From Phycisphaerales bacterium (GTDB lineage Bacteria; Planctomycetota; Phycisphaerae; WQYP01): a DNA stretch of 47,302 nucleotides. The notes below the pieces were generated by a model. That model was not told the origin of the DNA and did no database searches. It worked only from the letters and a program-made list of their open reading frames with translations. The position numbers and the translations under genes were made by a program. The DNA lies in assembly GCA_013044165.1 (NCBI GenBank), contig JABEVB010000189.1:1-47302 (forward strand), written 5' to 3'. Positions 28,884-39,612 of this stretch are shown one piece after another (the stretch's first letter is position 1; each line of letters starts with the position of its first letter).

Positions 28884-30544
28884 GCGCATACAGTTGGCTG
28901 CCAAATAATCTTGCCGCTACGAACTGGGTGCTCTTTTTCGGGCATTTCCATATTCTGCTGCTCCATTTGCCCATTGGTATGTTGCTGCTGCTTGCTGCAC
29001 TGGAGCTTCTGGGGCGATTCCACCGCTTTAAGCAGGTGCGGGAAGCCCGCGGCGCGATTCTAACACTTGCTGCGCTGTCCGCCCTGGCAACGGCGATATG
29101 TGGCTGGCTGCTGGCCTCGGCTGGTGGCTACAATGCGACATTGCTCTTTTGGCATCGCTGGCTGGGTACTGCTGTGGCCGTGTTCTGTTGCGCAACATGG
29201 TTGGCCTGGCGATTTAACCGGTTGATCATTTATCAATGTGGTTTATGGACTGCAGTAGCTCTGCTGTTGGTTGCCGCGCACTTGGGCGGATCTTTAACTC
29301 ATGGAAGCGACTATCTAACCGAGTATGCTCCCCCGGTGATCCAGCGACTGCTGGGCCATGCGCCCCGTCATCAAGCCACGCGGCAGGTTGTCGCCGACCC
29401 GGAGCGACTCGTGGTTTACCGAGATATAATCTCGCCCATTTTTACCACCGACTGCATTAGTTGCCATGGCCCCGACAAGCAAAAAGCCGGCCTTCGACTT
29501 GATACCTTTGCGGCGCTGATGAAGGGCAGCCACGACGGGCCAGTCATTGCCGTCGGCGAGGCTGACCGCAGCGTGCTGGTGCAGCGACTGACCCTGGGTG
29601 CTGGCGACCGGCACCGAATGCCGCCGGCAGGTAAGCCGGGCCCTACAAACGATCAAATAGCTCTGATTCGCTGGTGGATTCGCAGCGGTGCCAAACCGTT
29701 TGCAACCGTTGCGCAACTGCCGCAAACCTCAGGCGTAGCCGATATTCTCGACAAACTCTATCCATCGCCCGATGCCCTTAAGCCGTTGCCAAGGGATCAG
29801 GCGTTGGCGCTGGCAACAAAAATTGCAGCCCACGAGCACGTCGTCATACGGCCTGAAACCGCAACATCAAAATGGTTGGATTGCAACGCAAATTTATATA
29901 AGTCATTCTCCGATAAGCAAGTTGCCAACTTACTGCCTCTGGCCGCCAATTTGCGATCGCTCAACCTGGGGCGAACTCTCGTAAGCGATGCCGCCATGAC
30001 CGCAGTTGGAAAGATGACCAATCTTCATCGCTTATCGCTGAACAGTACGGCCATAACCAACGCAGGATTAAAAAAGCTGCGACACCTCCGGCACCTGTCA
30101 TACTTAAATCTCTACGGCACAAAGGTGAGCGACGCGGGCTTAACATGCCTGCGTCAAATGCCACGCCTCCGCCGCGTGTACCTCTGGCACACGCTGGTAA
30201 CGGCTGCTGCAGCCAGTCAATTCAGTAAGACGATGACCGATACCGATCAAATCAATCGCTGGGATGCGCAGATCGCCCGCTTGCAGCAGCGCATCGCCGA
30301 GGCGCGGGTTCAGGTACTGCTGGGCGCAGGCTCATCAACCGCCAGAGCGGCGGCGGCTTCATCTGCCGTAAGGCCCATCAATATGGTCTGTCCCAACAGT
30401 GGCCGACCGATAAATCCGATGATAACCGTGCTCTATCACGGAAAGCTTATCGGATTTTGCAGTAGCCATTGCAAAGAGCTGTTTTTGAAAAATCCAAAGC
30501 CGTTTCTGGCAAAGCTGGGGCTTAAGGCCACGTTAAAGCCATAA
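28880..30544 (+). CDS. DUF2231-like membrane domain + planctomycete cytochrome c + LRR + YHS/TRASH-like metal-binding C-terminus
   Basis: GTG start overlaps the previous stop (GTGA). HFHILLLHLPIGMLLLLAALELL; ISPIFTTDCISCHGPDKQKAGLRLD; LRRs LRSLNLGRTLVSDAAM...LSYLNLYGTKVSDAGLTCL; C-terminus CPNSGRPINPMITVLYHGKLIGFCSSHCKELFLKNPKPFLAKL. Confidence 0.85.
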   Translation: MSAYSWLPNNLAATNWVLFFGHFHILLLHLPIGMLLLLAALELLGRFHRFKQVREARGAILTLAALSALATAICGWLLASAGGYNATLLFWHRWLGTAVAVFCCATWLAWRFNRLIIYQCGLWTAVALLLVAAHLGGSLTHGSDYLTEYAPPVIQRLLGHAPRHQATRQVVADPERLVVYRDIISPIFTTDCISCHGPDKQKAGLRLDTFAALMKGSHDGPVIAVGEADRSVLVQRLTLGAGDRHRMPPAGKPGPTNDQIALIRWWIRSGAKPFATVAQLPQTSGVADILDKLYPSPDALKPLPRDQALALATKIAAHEHVVIRPETATSKWLDCNANLYKSFSDKQVANLLPLAANLRSLNLGRTLVSDAAMTAVGKMTNLHRLSLNSTAITNAGLKKLRHLRHLSYLNLYGTKVSDAGLTCLRQMPRLRRVYLWHTLVTAAAASQFSKTMTDTDQINRWDAQIARLQQRIAEARVQVLLGAGSSTARAAAASSAVRPINMVCPNSGRPINPMITVLYHGKLIGFCSSHCKELFLKNPKPFLAKLGLKATLKP

Positions 30545-30812
30545 AGGTATGTCGTCTGCTTCATGCGTTAAGGCCGCTCAATCGAGTCAATCAACTCTAA
30601 TGTCTGCGTCTGGCATTGCGGCGCAGATACAACCCAGGCGGGTTCGCCTCGCGATAAAAAGGAATCAGCAACCTCTGCCCTGAACCACGCCGCGAATCCA
30701 TGACGGTCAGCAATGCCGGCATGCTGCAATTGTGGTTGCAGGCGGGCAAAGGCGCTTAAGCGGCGATCTAAGTGCGTTGACGTAGAGCAATTCTCGCAGT
30801 AGTAAATAGTAT

Positions 30813-33800
30813 ATGCTCAAGCAACTGCTTAATAGCGCCCAAGAACGCCTGCGCTCGCAGTTGCTGCGCGAGGCTGCCGAGGAGCCTCTGCGGCTGGAAC
30901 TCCTGAGCGTAGAGCAATTGGAGCATCTGGCGCGGGAGCGCGCGGGCGAGCATGTGCTGCAGCCGGGGGCTGGTTCAGAAATACTTCTGGTGCGGCTGGG
31001 CGACAATCAGCGGGTCTTGCAAAATACCTACCAATTGATTAATGCCGCAGTCAATGCGGGACAGGCCATTGCACCGGCCTCAGAATGGCTTCTCGACAAC
31101 TTTTACATACTCGATGAAGAAATTCGCCTGATCCGGAGGCATTTGCCGCGGGGTTATGCGCGGCAACTGCCGGTGCTGGCAGCGGGGGCACAGAAGTTGT
31201 TTCCGCGAATCTACGATCTGGCCTTATGTCTGATAAGCCATTTAGACGGTCGTGTGGATGCCGAGGCAATGTCACGCTTCACCGCTGCCTATCAACAGAC
31301 ACGCTCGCTCACCTTGGGTGAACTGTGGGCGCTGCCAATTATGCTGCGGCTGGCGCTGGTAGAAAACATGCGCCGGGTAGCCGGGCGCATAGCCCAGTCG
31401 CGCCACGATCGCAATTTGGCAAACCACTGGGCGGATGAACTCATTGCCGCCGCCGCCAAAAGCCCCGATCACACCATCGTCGTGCTTGCCGAGATGGTAA
31501 AGTCAAATCCGCCGCTCACCAGTGCTTTTGTAGCAGATATTGTGCGGCGTCTTCAGGGGCAAAGCGCCTCGCTGGTGATGGCGCTCGATTGGGTGCAGCA
31601 GTTGGCGGTGCGCGCCAGCGAAAGCCTGGAGCGTCTGGTACAGCAGGAGAGCCAGCGCCAGGCCGCCGACCAGATATCCATGGGCAATTGCTTTGCCAGC
31701 CTGCGTTTCATTGATGCCACCGACTGGATGAAATTTGTCGAAGGGCACAGCGTTATTGAACAAAAGCTCCGCAGTGACCCGGCTGGACTTTACGCGCAGG
31801 CCGATTTTCAGACCCGCGACCGTTGTCGGCACGTCATTGAAGACTTGGCCCGCCGCGGAAAAGTTGATGAATTAGCCGTCGCCGAAAAAGCCCTGTCGCT
31901 TGCCCAATCTGCGTTAAAAGAGTTTGGTATGCATGGTCGTCAGGCCCATGTGGGTTATTACCTTATAGATCAGGGCCGTCTCGCGCTGGAACAGGCACTC
32001 GGCGCATTCCCGCCGCTGCGGGCGCGGCTGCAGCGGATGGTGCTAAAAAGCCCATTGCTTTCGTACCTGTCAGCCGCGCTAATCCTCACACTGGCGCCTG
32101 TCGTCTTGCTATTGCGGCCAATGTTTGAAAGTGGGATGGAGCTGTGGTGCATCGCCATTCTGACGCTGTTGGCAACGCTGGTGGTAAGCCAGGGGGCATT
32201 GGCCATCGTTAACGAGCTGGCCACGCGTTTTATCCCGGCGCGATTGCTGCCCCGGCTGGATTTTGAGCACGGTGTGCCCGATGACTGCCGAACTTTGGTG
32301 GTCATTCCAAGCATGTTGGAAGACCCTGGCGAAGTGCGCAATCTTCTGGAACAACTCGAAGTACGTTTTTTGTCGAACCGCAATCCGAATTTGCTGTTTG
32401 CCCTGCTAACCGATTATTGCGATGCGCCCCAGCAGATTATGCCCGAAGATGAATCGCTGCTGCGCCAGGCAGTTGAAGGCATAGAGCAGTTAAATCAACG
32501 CTATGCCGAAGGCGATACCGGCCCATTTTGCCTGTTTCATCGTCCGCGACAGTTTAATGCGCATGAAGGCGTGTGGATGGGCTATGAGCGCAAACGCGGC
32601 AAACTTGCCGAGATTATGGAGTGGTTGCGGGGCGGCGCTCGAGACCGCTTTCTGACAGTTATGGGTGATCCGGATGTGTTGGCCGGTGTGAAGTTCCTCA
32701 TTACGCTTGATGCAGATACGCAATTGCCTCGTGGAACGGCAATTAAACTTATCGGCACGATGGCGCACGTTCTCAATCGTCCACAAATAGATCCTAAGAC
32801 GGGCTTGGTACGCAATGGTTACGGTATTCTTCAGCCTCGGGTGGCTGTGCATTTGCCCGCATCTCGACGGTCGTGGTTTGTAAGGCTTTTTGGTGGCGAT
32901 GCCGGGCTGGACCCATACACCCGGGCGGTCTCCGATGTCTATCAGGATTTATTCAGCGAGGGTTCTTTTGTCGGCAAAGGCATCATTGACATAGATGCCT
33001 TTCATGCGGTGCTGCATCAGCGATTTCCCGAAAACTGCATCCTGAGCCACGACTTGCTCGAGGGCTGCCACGTGCGTTCCGGCTTGGTAAGCGACGTACA
33101 GTTGTTTGAAGATTTCCCCTCACATTTTACCGCAGACGTCAACCGCAGGCATCGCTGGATACGCGGCGATTGGCAGATTGTCGGCTATTTACTGCCTTGG
33201 GTGCGCGATATGACCGGTCGGCGGCTAAGCAACCGACTTTCCGCTCTGTCTCGCTGGAAAATATTCGATAACTTAAGACGCAGCCTCTGGTCACCGGCGG
33301 CAGTGGCGCTCTTCGCCTGGTTGTGCTTGGGGTTGGGGCATCCAGGGGTGTGGGCATTGGGGCTTCTGGCTGTGGTGTTTGCGCCCTTGCTGGTGTCGAG
33401 TGCTTTTGACCTGACCAGCAAAAGTTCAGACCTGCCCATCAGCCAACACTTGAGCTATTGGGCTGCAGGTTTGGCAGGCCGGCTTACCCAAGGGTTTTTA
33501 TTGATAGTGTTTGCCGGATTTGAGGCTGTGATATGCCTGCAGGCTATCGCTCAGACTTGGATAAGACTGCTGATTACACGGCGGCATTTGCTGCAATGGC
33601 GCAGCAGCGGCCTGGTGGCGCGTGGCGTGCGGCATGAACTGCCAGCCTTCGTGCTGGGTATGTGGGTTGCACCTGTCTTGGGCGCTGGACTGCTGCTTTG
33701 CACATGGCTTGTTGATAATGGCAAGCCTCTTTTCGCGGCCGGGCCATCCCTGCTTTGGATGCTTTCACCTGTGGCCGCATGGCTTCTTAGCAGACCTCTC

Positions 33801-36800
33801 AACCTGGCTCGCAGTAAGTTGGATGCCAAAATGCAGCTATTTCTGCGGGCACTGGCGCGCCGCACCTGGCACTTTTTTGAGACGTTTGTTGTCGCCGAAG
33901 AACATTTTCTCCCACCCGACAACTACCAGGAATATCCCAAGGAAAGGATCGCCCACCGCACCTCGCCCACCAACATTGGCTTGGCGGCGCTTGCGAATTT
34001 GGCGGCGTTTGACGCCGGCTGGATCAGCGGCGGAACGCTTCTTTTTCGTACGCGAGCCATGTTTGACACTATGGATCGTTTAACACGCTATCGCGGCCAT
34101 TTCTTCAATTGGTACGACACGCAAACGCTTGAACCTCTGCCGCCGCTATATGTTTCAACCGTTGACAGCGGCAATTTGGCGGGGCACCTGCTGGTGCTTA
34201 AATCTGGCTTCGACGAAATGCGGGCGACAAACCTGCTGCCGCAGCGCTGGGCTGCCGCTTTGAGCGATGTGCTCCTCATTATTAAAGATAGCATGGCTGC
34301 CGAGTCGCATGGCCCCGCATCCGGGCAGTTGCCGACCGATGTCTCGCCTGACGTCCGCGTGCGGCAATTGGAGGAACTTATTGAGCAAATGAACGCTCAC
34401 GGCGATGCATCCCTGCCAGAAAGTTTTCAGGCGCTAAAACGGTGCGTTAAGCTCTCCGCCGCCGAAGCCCATGCTGCTGATGCCTCGAACGAAGCATCCT
34501 CCGGGGTGCGCCACTGGATCGAGATATTGGCCAAACAAGCCTCGGATTTGTGCGAGGATATTGCCTGGCTGGCACCGTGGGTTAAGTTGCCACCACCGCC
34601 GGATATTTCGCCGGTCAATGCCGAGGTGGCGGGTCGGTGGCAGGAGCTTTTGCGCCATTACAGCGCTCTGAATCAAAATGCGAGCTTGTCTGATTTAGCC
34701 GGCGCATGTAAGGCGGTGTTGGATGCGATGCCTCCGCTCCATGCAGCCGCAATCGAACCGCAGGGCCGGCAATGGTGCGACCCATTGGAAACCGCCGTGC
34801 GGCTGGGGCAGCAGCGATTGCAGGCGCGACTCAGCGACTTCGATCGCCTGGGGCGGCGGGCCGCCATCTTGGCGCAGATGGACTTTAAGTTTCTGTATGA
34901 TGCTGATCGAAAGCTGCTCTCCATTGGCTTTCGCGTTTCTGACAATACTCTGGACAAAGGCTTTTACGATCTTCTGGCATCCGAGGCGCGACTTACAAGC
35001 TACATCGGCATTGTGCAGGGGCAGTTGCCGCAGGAACACTGGTTCGCACTGGGGCGGCCGGTAACAGGTCGGTCTGGTCAGCTCGCACTGTTGAGCTGGA
35101 GCGGTTCAATGTTTGAATACCTGATGCCGCAGCTCGTCATGCCGCAGTTTGCCGGCACCCTGCTCGATCAGACGATGCAGGCTGTGGTTGAGCGCAATAT
35201 AAGTTACGCCAATGATCGCGGCATACCCTGGGGCGTCTCCGAATCAGGCTATAATGCAACCGACGCACAACTTAATTATCAGTATCGCGCCTTTGGCGTG
35301 CCGGGTCTTGGGTTTAAGCGACGGCTTTCGGAAGATGTTGTCATTGCGCCCTATGCCTCCATGCTGGCGCTGCTTGTTTCGCCGGAGCGGGCGGCGGCGA
35401 ACCTGCTGCGGCTGCGGCAGGATGGGCAAATGGGACGTTATGGCTTTTACGAAGCGATAGACTACACCGCCAGTCGCGTGCCGGAGCCTGGTATTCCCGC
35501 GACGGTTCGCTCATTTATGTCGCACCATCAGGGCATGGGTCTGCTGGGGGTTATATCGCTTTTACTGCACGAACCCATGCAGCGGCGATTCTCGGCCGAT
35601 CTGCTCCTGCGATCCGGTGAATTGCTGCTTCAGGAAAAGATTCCGCGGGTCGCCGGCATTTTCCCGCATTCATCGGAGGTGGCCGAGTCGCGTCGGCCCG
35701 TGGCGCAGGATCGCCCCGCATGGCGTGTGTTCTCAGGCTCCGCTACGCCGGTGCCCGAGGCGCATCTCATATCCAATGGACGCTACCATGTCATGGTTAC
35801 AACCGTCGGCAGCGGCCGGTCGCTTTTTAACGACCTTGCTCTGACGCGCTGGCAGGCCGACTACACGTGTGATTGCTGGGGCTTGTATTGTTACATTCGC
35901 GACCTTGATTCGCAGCGATGGTGGTCCGCCGGAATATCTCCCGCGGGCCGCACGGGCCAGGCATACGAAGCGGTGTTTTCGGAGGGCAAGGCTGAATTCA
36001 GTCGGCGCGACGGCTCGATAGAAACGCGCATGACCATTGTCGTCTCACCCGAGGACGATATTGAAGTGCGCCGTATGTTGCTGACCAATCGCGGCAAAAC
36101 GCCGCGAACCCTTGAGGTCACCAGTTACGGCGAAGTGGTCCTTCAGTCGCAAACCGCCGACGCGGCACATCCGGCTTTTGGCAACCTGTTTGTGCAAACC
36201 AGTGCACTAAGCGAGCACTTTGCTCTTTTGGCAACGCGGCGAGCGCGATCTAACGCCGAGCAGCCACCCTGGTTGATGCACCAATTGACGGTGCACGGCG
36301 CGGCGGCGGAGTTTTCATATCAAACCGGGCGTGAGGCTTTTATTGGCAGGGGACGCTCGGTGGTTCAGCCGCTGGCGATGGACCGCCCCGGTCCGTTGGG
36401 CAATTTTGTAGGCGCACCACTGGACCCAATCGTCGCCATACGCCGCCGCTTTGTCATTGAACCGGAACAGACAATTTGCCTCGATATGTTGTTGGGTGCT
36501 GGAGCCACCCGCCAGCAGGTTGAGGCCATGGCCGCCCGCTACAGTGACCGCCGACTGACCGATCGCGTGATGGACCTTGCGTGGTCTCATAATCAGGTCA
36601 TGCTGCAGCAACTCGGTGCTACCGAGGCAGAGGCGCAGCTTTTTGGCCGGTTGGCCGGCGCACTGTTGTACCCCGGTCCAGCGCTGCGGGCGGGCGGCGA
36701 GACGGTGCGTCGCAATGTGCGAGGCCAGTCTGGGCTTTGGGGTTTTGCCATTTCCGGCGATCTGCCTATTTTGCTGCTGCGGGTCGAAAATCACGACACT

Positions 36801-39590
36801 CTTTCGCTGGTTCGCGATGTGCTCAAGGCCCATGCGTACTGGAGGCTCAAAGGCCTGGCGGTGGACTTGGTTATCTGGAATCAGGATACCTCAATGTATC
36901 GCCAAGACCTGCACGATCAACTAATGGCGGTTATCGCTGCAGGACCGGATGCCAAGTTGCTCGATCGGTCGGGAGGTATTTTTATACGCAGGCTTGATCA
37001 GCTTACCGAAGATGACCGATTGCTTTTGCTGGCGGCTGCGGCGGTGGTGCTTTCCGACAGTGCTGGTACCCTCGAAGAGCAACTGGATCGCCCCGTCTCC
37101 GACGCCCATGCCATTATACCTCGATTGGTGCCGGTTTCTCAGCCGCAGCGAGACACTGTTCCACCACCGGCCCGACGTGAAGATTTGCAGTTTTTTAATG
37201 GAATTGGCGGTCTGACCGGCGACGCCCGCGAATATGTCATGACCGTAGCGCCTGACAAACTGCCTCCATCGCCTTGGTGTAACGTCATTGCCGGCGAGCA
37301 GTTGGGCACCGTCGTTTCTGAATCCGGCGGAATGTATACCTGGGTTGGCAACGCACACGAATATCGGCTTACGCCCTGGTACAACGACCCGGTAACCGAC
37401 GCTACGGGCGAAGCACTGTACATTCGCGATGACCAGACCGGTCTTTTTTGGTCGCCGTGCGGGCGCAGCAGTCCCGGCGGCATTCCAGGGCTGACGCGCC
37501 ATGGCTTTGGGTACAGCATTTTTGAACGCATGCAGCAGGGCATCTATTCCGAGCTTAAAGTATATGCGGCTTTGCGCGAGCCGGTTAAATTTTGCGTGCT
37601 CAAGGTCGTTAACCGCTCCGCCAAGGCTCGTGCGATGAGTGTCACGAGCTTTTCCGAATGGGTACTGGGCGAAAACCGCAGCCGCAATGCCGGCCATGTG
37701 GTGACGGTGCTTGACGAAAAAACGGGTGCCATTCTGGCGCATAACTATTGGAATTCAGATTTTGCCGCCTGGGTAGCCTTTGCGCATTGCAGCGAAAACG
37801 CGCGCTCTGTTACCGGAGATCGTACGGAGTTTTTGGGTCGTAACGGCAGCGTAGACAAACCAGCCGCCATGAGCAGGCGTAAGTTGTCGGGTCGTCTTGG
37901 TGGAGTATACGACCCATGCGCCGCCATGATGTGCGCTGTGGAACTTGCACCCGGTGCGTCGCGTGAAATTGTATTTATTTTAGGCGCAGCGCCCGATGTG
38001 GTTCAGGCGCGGCAGCTTATAGAGCGGTTCCGCACGCCGGGCAGCGCACGGCGCGCTCTGGAAACGGTCTGGCAGCATTGGAACCGCACCCTCGGTTGCA
38101 TTCACCTTGAAACACCGGATGCCGGTGTCAACGCATTGGCCAATGGCTGGCTGCTCTATCAGGTGATTTCGTCGCGCATGTGGGGGCGAAGTGGCTTTTA
38201 TCAATCGGGTGGAGCCTACGGTTTTCGCGATCAACTTCAAGACGCCATGGCGGCAGCGCTGGCATCGCCAGAGCTGCTTCGATCACAAATTCTCCGCGCT
38301 GCTTCCCGGCAGTTTGAAGAAGGTGATGCGCAGCACTGGTGGCATCCTCCGGCTGGTCGCGGGGTCCGAACCGCCTTCTCTGATGATTTCTTATGGCTGC
38401 CGCTGGCTGTGTGTCGCTACGTTGAACTGACGCGCGATACCGGTGTGTTAGAAGAGAAAGTAGGCTTTTTGCAGGGGCGCCCGCTGGCCGAACATGAGGA
38501 ATCCTGGTACGACCTGCCTGGCAAAAGTGCCCAGGAGGCAACGCTCTGGCAGCACTGTGTGCGGGCTGTGAATCGCGGCCTGCGAACGGGCGATCACGGA
38601 CTGCCTCTCATTGGCTGCGGCGACTGGAACGATGGGTTCAATCGCGTTGGGCTTCAGGGACGGGGCGAAAGCGTTTGGTTGGCATTTTTTCAGCGTAAGG
38701 TGCTCGATGCCATGGCGCAACTGGCCGAGAAACGTCAGGACACCGCCACGGCCGAGCTTTGCCGCCAGCATGCAGCCCAATTGCTTGCCGCAATTGAAGA
38801 AAATGCCTGGGATGGCCAGTGGTACCGACGGGCATTTTTTGATGATGGCTCGCCGCTCGGATCGGCCCAAAACGAGCAGTGCCGCATAGACAGCCTCCCA
38901 CAAAGCTGGGCGGTTATCAGTCAAACAGGTGATGCCGAGCGCCAGCGTAGCGCACTGGCTGCGGTGGAAGATCAGTTGGTAAGCCGTGACCTTAAACTCA
39001 TTAAATTATTCGATCCACCATTTGACCACCCCGTTCAGGACCCGGGCTACATTGCCGGGTACTTGCCCGGAGTGCGGGAAAACGGTGGCCAATACACGCA
39101 TGCGGCCGTTTGGGTCGTAATGGCATTTGCCATGGCCGGGCAAGTGGACAAAGCCTGGGAGCTATTTGAATTGATTAATCCGCTGCTCCACAGCCGCACG
39201 CCCCAGCAGGTGGCGACGTATCGGGTAGAGCCATATGTAGTGGCCGCAGATGTTTATTCGGTAGCGCCGCATCAGGGGCGCGGTGGTTGGACTTGGTACA
39301 CTGGTTCGGCGGGTTGGATGTACCGCCTGTTGATTGAAGTGTTTCTAGGCTGGCGGCAGGAAGCGGATCGGCTTTGGTTTGAGCCGCGACTGCCGCAGCA
39401 CTGGAAAGGCTTTCAGTGTCATTATCGCTATCATGAAACATTCTACCACATTCAATTTTCGGGTGGGGGCGATAATGTTCGTTCCGTACAGGTAGACGAC
39501 AAACTGCAGGATGATCGTGTTATTACCCTGCGGGACGATCGGCAGGAGCACCGGGTCCAAATTGAACTGATGCCAAAAGATGCAAAGTGA
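30813..39590 (+). CDS. ndvB: cyclic beta-1,2-glucan synthase (GT84 + glycoamylase-like + GH94)
   Basis: 2925 aa; FLITLDADTQLPRGTAIKLIGTMAHVLNRP; RRHRWIRGDWQIVGYLLP; FVVAEEHFLPPDNYQEYPKERIAHRTSPTNIGLAALANLAAFDAGWISG; GH94-like GCGDWNDGFNRVG and DPGYIAGYLPGVRENGGQYTHAAVW. Confidence 0.93.
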   Translation: MLKQLLNSAQERLRSQLLREAAEEPLRLELLSVEQLEHLARERAGEHVLQPGAGSEILLVRLGDNQRVLQNTYQLINAAVNAGQAIAPASEWLLDNFYILDEEIRLIRRHLPRGYARQLPVLAAGAQKLFPRIYDLALCLISHLDGRVDAEAMSRFTAAYQQTRSLTLGELWALPIMLRLALVENMRRVAGRIAQSRHDRNLANHWADELIAAAAKSPDHTIVVLAEMVKSNPPLTSAFVADIVRRLQGQSASLVMALDWVQQLAVRASESLERLVQQESQRQAADQISMGNCFASLRFIDATDWMKFVEGHSVIEQKLRSDPAGLYAQADFQTRDRCRHVIEDLARRGKVDELAVAEKALSLAQSALKEFGMHGRQAHVGYYLIDQGRLALEQALGAFPPLRARLQRMVLKSPLLSYLSAALILTLAPVVLLLRPMFESGMELWCIAILTLLATLVVSQGALAIVNELATRFIPARLLPRLDFEHGVPDDCRTLVVIPSMLEDPGEVRNLLEQLEVRFLSNRNPNLLFALLTDYCDAPQQIMPEDESLLRQAVEGIEQLNQRYAEGDTGPFCLFHRPRQFNAHEGVWMGYERKRGKLAEIMEWLRGGARDRFLTVMGDPDVLAGVKFLITLDADTQLPRGTAIKLIGTMAHVLNRPQIDPKTGLVRNGYGILQPRVAVHLPASRRSWFVRLFGGDAGLDPYTRAVSDVYQDLFSEGSFVGKGIIDIDAFHAVLHQRFPENCILSHDLLEGCHVRSGLVSDVQLFEDFPSHFTADVNRRHRWIRGDWQIVGYLLPWVRDMTGRRLSNRLSALSRWKIFDNLRRSLWSPAAVALFAWLCLGLGHPGVWALGLLAVVFAPLLVSSAFDLTSKSSDLPISQHLSYWAAGLAGRLTQGFLLIVFAGFEAVICLQAIAQTWIRLLITRRHLLQWRSSGLVARGVRHELPAFVLGMWVAPVLGAGLLLCTWLVDNGKPLFAAGPSLLWMLSPVAAWLLSRPLNLARSKLDAKMQLFLRALARRTWHFFETFVVAEEHFLPPDNYQEYPKERIAHRTSPTNIGLAALANLAAFDAGWISGGTLLFRTRAMFDTMDRLTRYRGHFFNWYDTQTLEPLPPLYVSTVDSGNLAGHLLVLKSGFDEMRATNLLPQRWAAALSDVLLIIKDSMAAESHGPASGQLPTDVSPDVRVRQLEELIEQMNAHGDASLPESFQALKRCVKLSAAEAHAADASNEASSGVRHWIEILAKQASDLCEDIAWLAPWVKLPPPPDISPVNAEVAGRWQELLRHYSALNQNASLSDLAGACKAVLDAMPPLHAAAIEPQGRQWCDPLETAVRLGQQRLQARLSDFDRLGRRAAILAQMDFKFLYDADRKLLSIGFRVSDNTLDKGFYDLLASEARLTSYIGIVQGQLPQEHWFALGRPVTGRSGQLALLSWSGSMFEYLMPQLVMPQFAGTLLDQTMQAVVERNISYANDRGIPWGVSESGYNATDAQLNYQYRAFGVPGLGFKRRLSEDVVIAPYASMLALLVSPERAAANLLRLRQDGQMGRYGFYEAIDYTASRVPEPGIPATVRSFMSHHQGMGLLGVISLLLHEPMQRRFSADLLLRSGELLLQEKIPRVAGIFPHSSEVAESRRPVAQDRPAWRVFSGSATPVPEAHLISNGRYHVMVTTVGSGRSLFNDLALTRWQADYTCDCWGLYCYIRDLDSQRWWSAGISPAGRTGQAYEAVFSEGKAEFSRRDGSIETRMTIVVSPEDDIEVRRMLLTNRGKTPRTLEVTSYGEVVLQSQTADAAHPAFGNLFVQTSALSEHFALLATRRARSNAEQPPWLMHQLTVHGAAAEFSYQTGREAFIGRGRSVVQPLAMDRPGPLGNFVGAPLDPIVAIRRRFVIEPEQTICLDMLLGAGATRQQVEAMAARYSDRRLTDRVMDLAWSHNQVMLQQLGATEAEAQLFGRLAGALLYPGPALRAGGETVRRNVRGQSGLWGFAISGDLPILLLRVENHDTLSLVRDVLKAHAYWRLKGLAVDLVIWNQDTSMYRQDLHDQLMAVIAAGPDAKLLDRSGGIFIRRLDQLTEDDRLLLLAAAAVVLSDSAGTLEEQLDRPVSDAHAIIPRLVPVSQPQRDTVPPPARREDLQFFNGIGGLTGDAREYVMTVAPDKLPPSPWCNVIAGEQLGTVVSESGGMYTWVGNAHEYRLTPWYNDPVTDATGEALYIRDDQTGLFWSPCGRSSPGGIPGLTRHGFGYSIFERMQQGIYSELKVYAALREPVKFCVLKVVNRSAKARAMSVTSFSEWVLGENRSRNAGHVVTVLDEKTGAILAHNYWNSDFAAWVAFAHCSENARSVTGDRTEFLGRNGSVDKPAAMSRRKLSGRLGGVYDPCAAMMCAVELAPGASREIVFILGAAPDVVQARQLIERFRTPGSARRALETVWQHWNRTLGCIHLETPDAGVNALANGWLLYQVISSRMWGRSGFYQSGGAYGFRDQLQDAMAAALASPELLRSQILRAASRQFEEGDAQHWWHPPAGRGVRTAFSDDFLWLPLAVCRYVELTRDTGVLEEKVGFLQGRPLAEHEESWYDLPGKSAQEATLWQHCVRAVNRGLRTGDHGLPLIGCGDWNDGFNRVGLQGRGESVWLAFFQRKVLDAMAQLAEKRQDTATAELCRQHAAQLLAAIEENAWDGQWYRRAFFDDGSPLGSAQNEQCRIDSLPQSWAVISQTGDAERQRSALAAVEDQLVSRDLKLIKLFDPPFDHPVQDPGYIAGYLPGVRENGGQYTHAAVWVVMAFAMAGQVDKAWELFELINPLLHSRTPQQVATYRVEPYVVAADVYSVAPHQGRGGWTWYTGSAGWMYRLLIEVFLGWRQEADRLWFEPRLPQHWKGFQCHYRYHETFYHIQFSGGGDNVRSVQVDDKLQDDRVITLRDDRQEHRVQIELMPKDAK

Positions 39591-39612
39591 GGCTTCAGGT
39601 GAGCGAGCTGAC

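Noticed and set aside
30781-30919. 12-nt repeat CGTAGAGCAATT at 30781-30792 and 30908-30919
   Set aside because: The second copy is inside coding sequence; a single 12-mer pair is compatible with coincidence.
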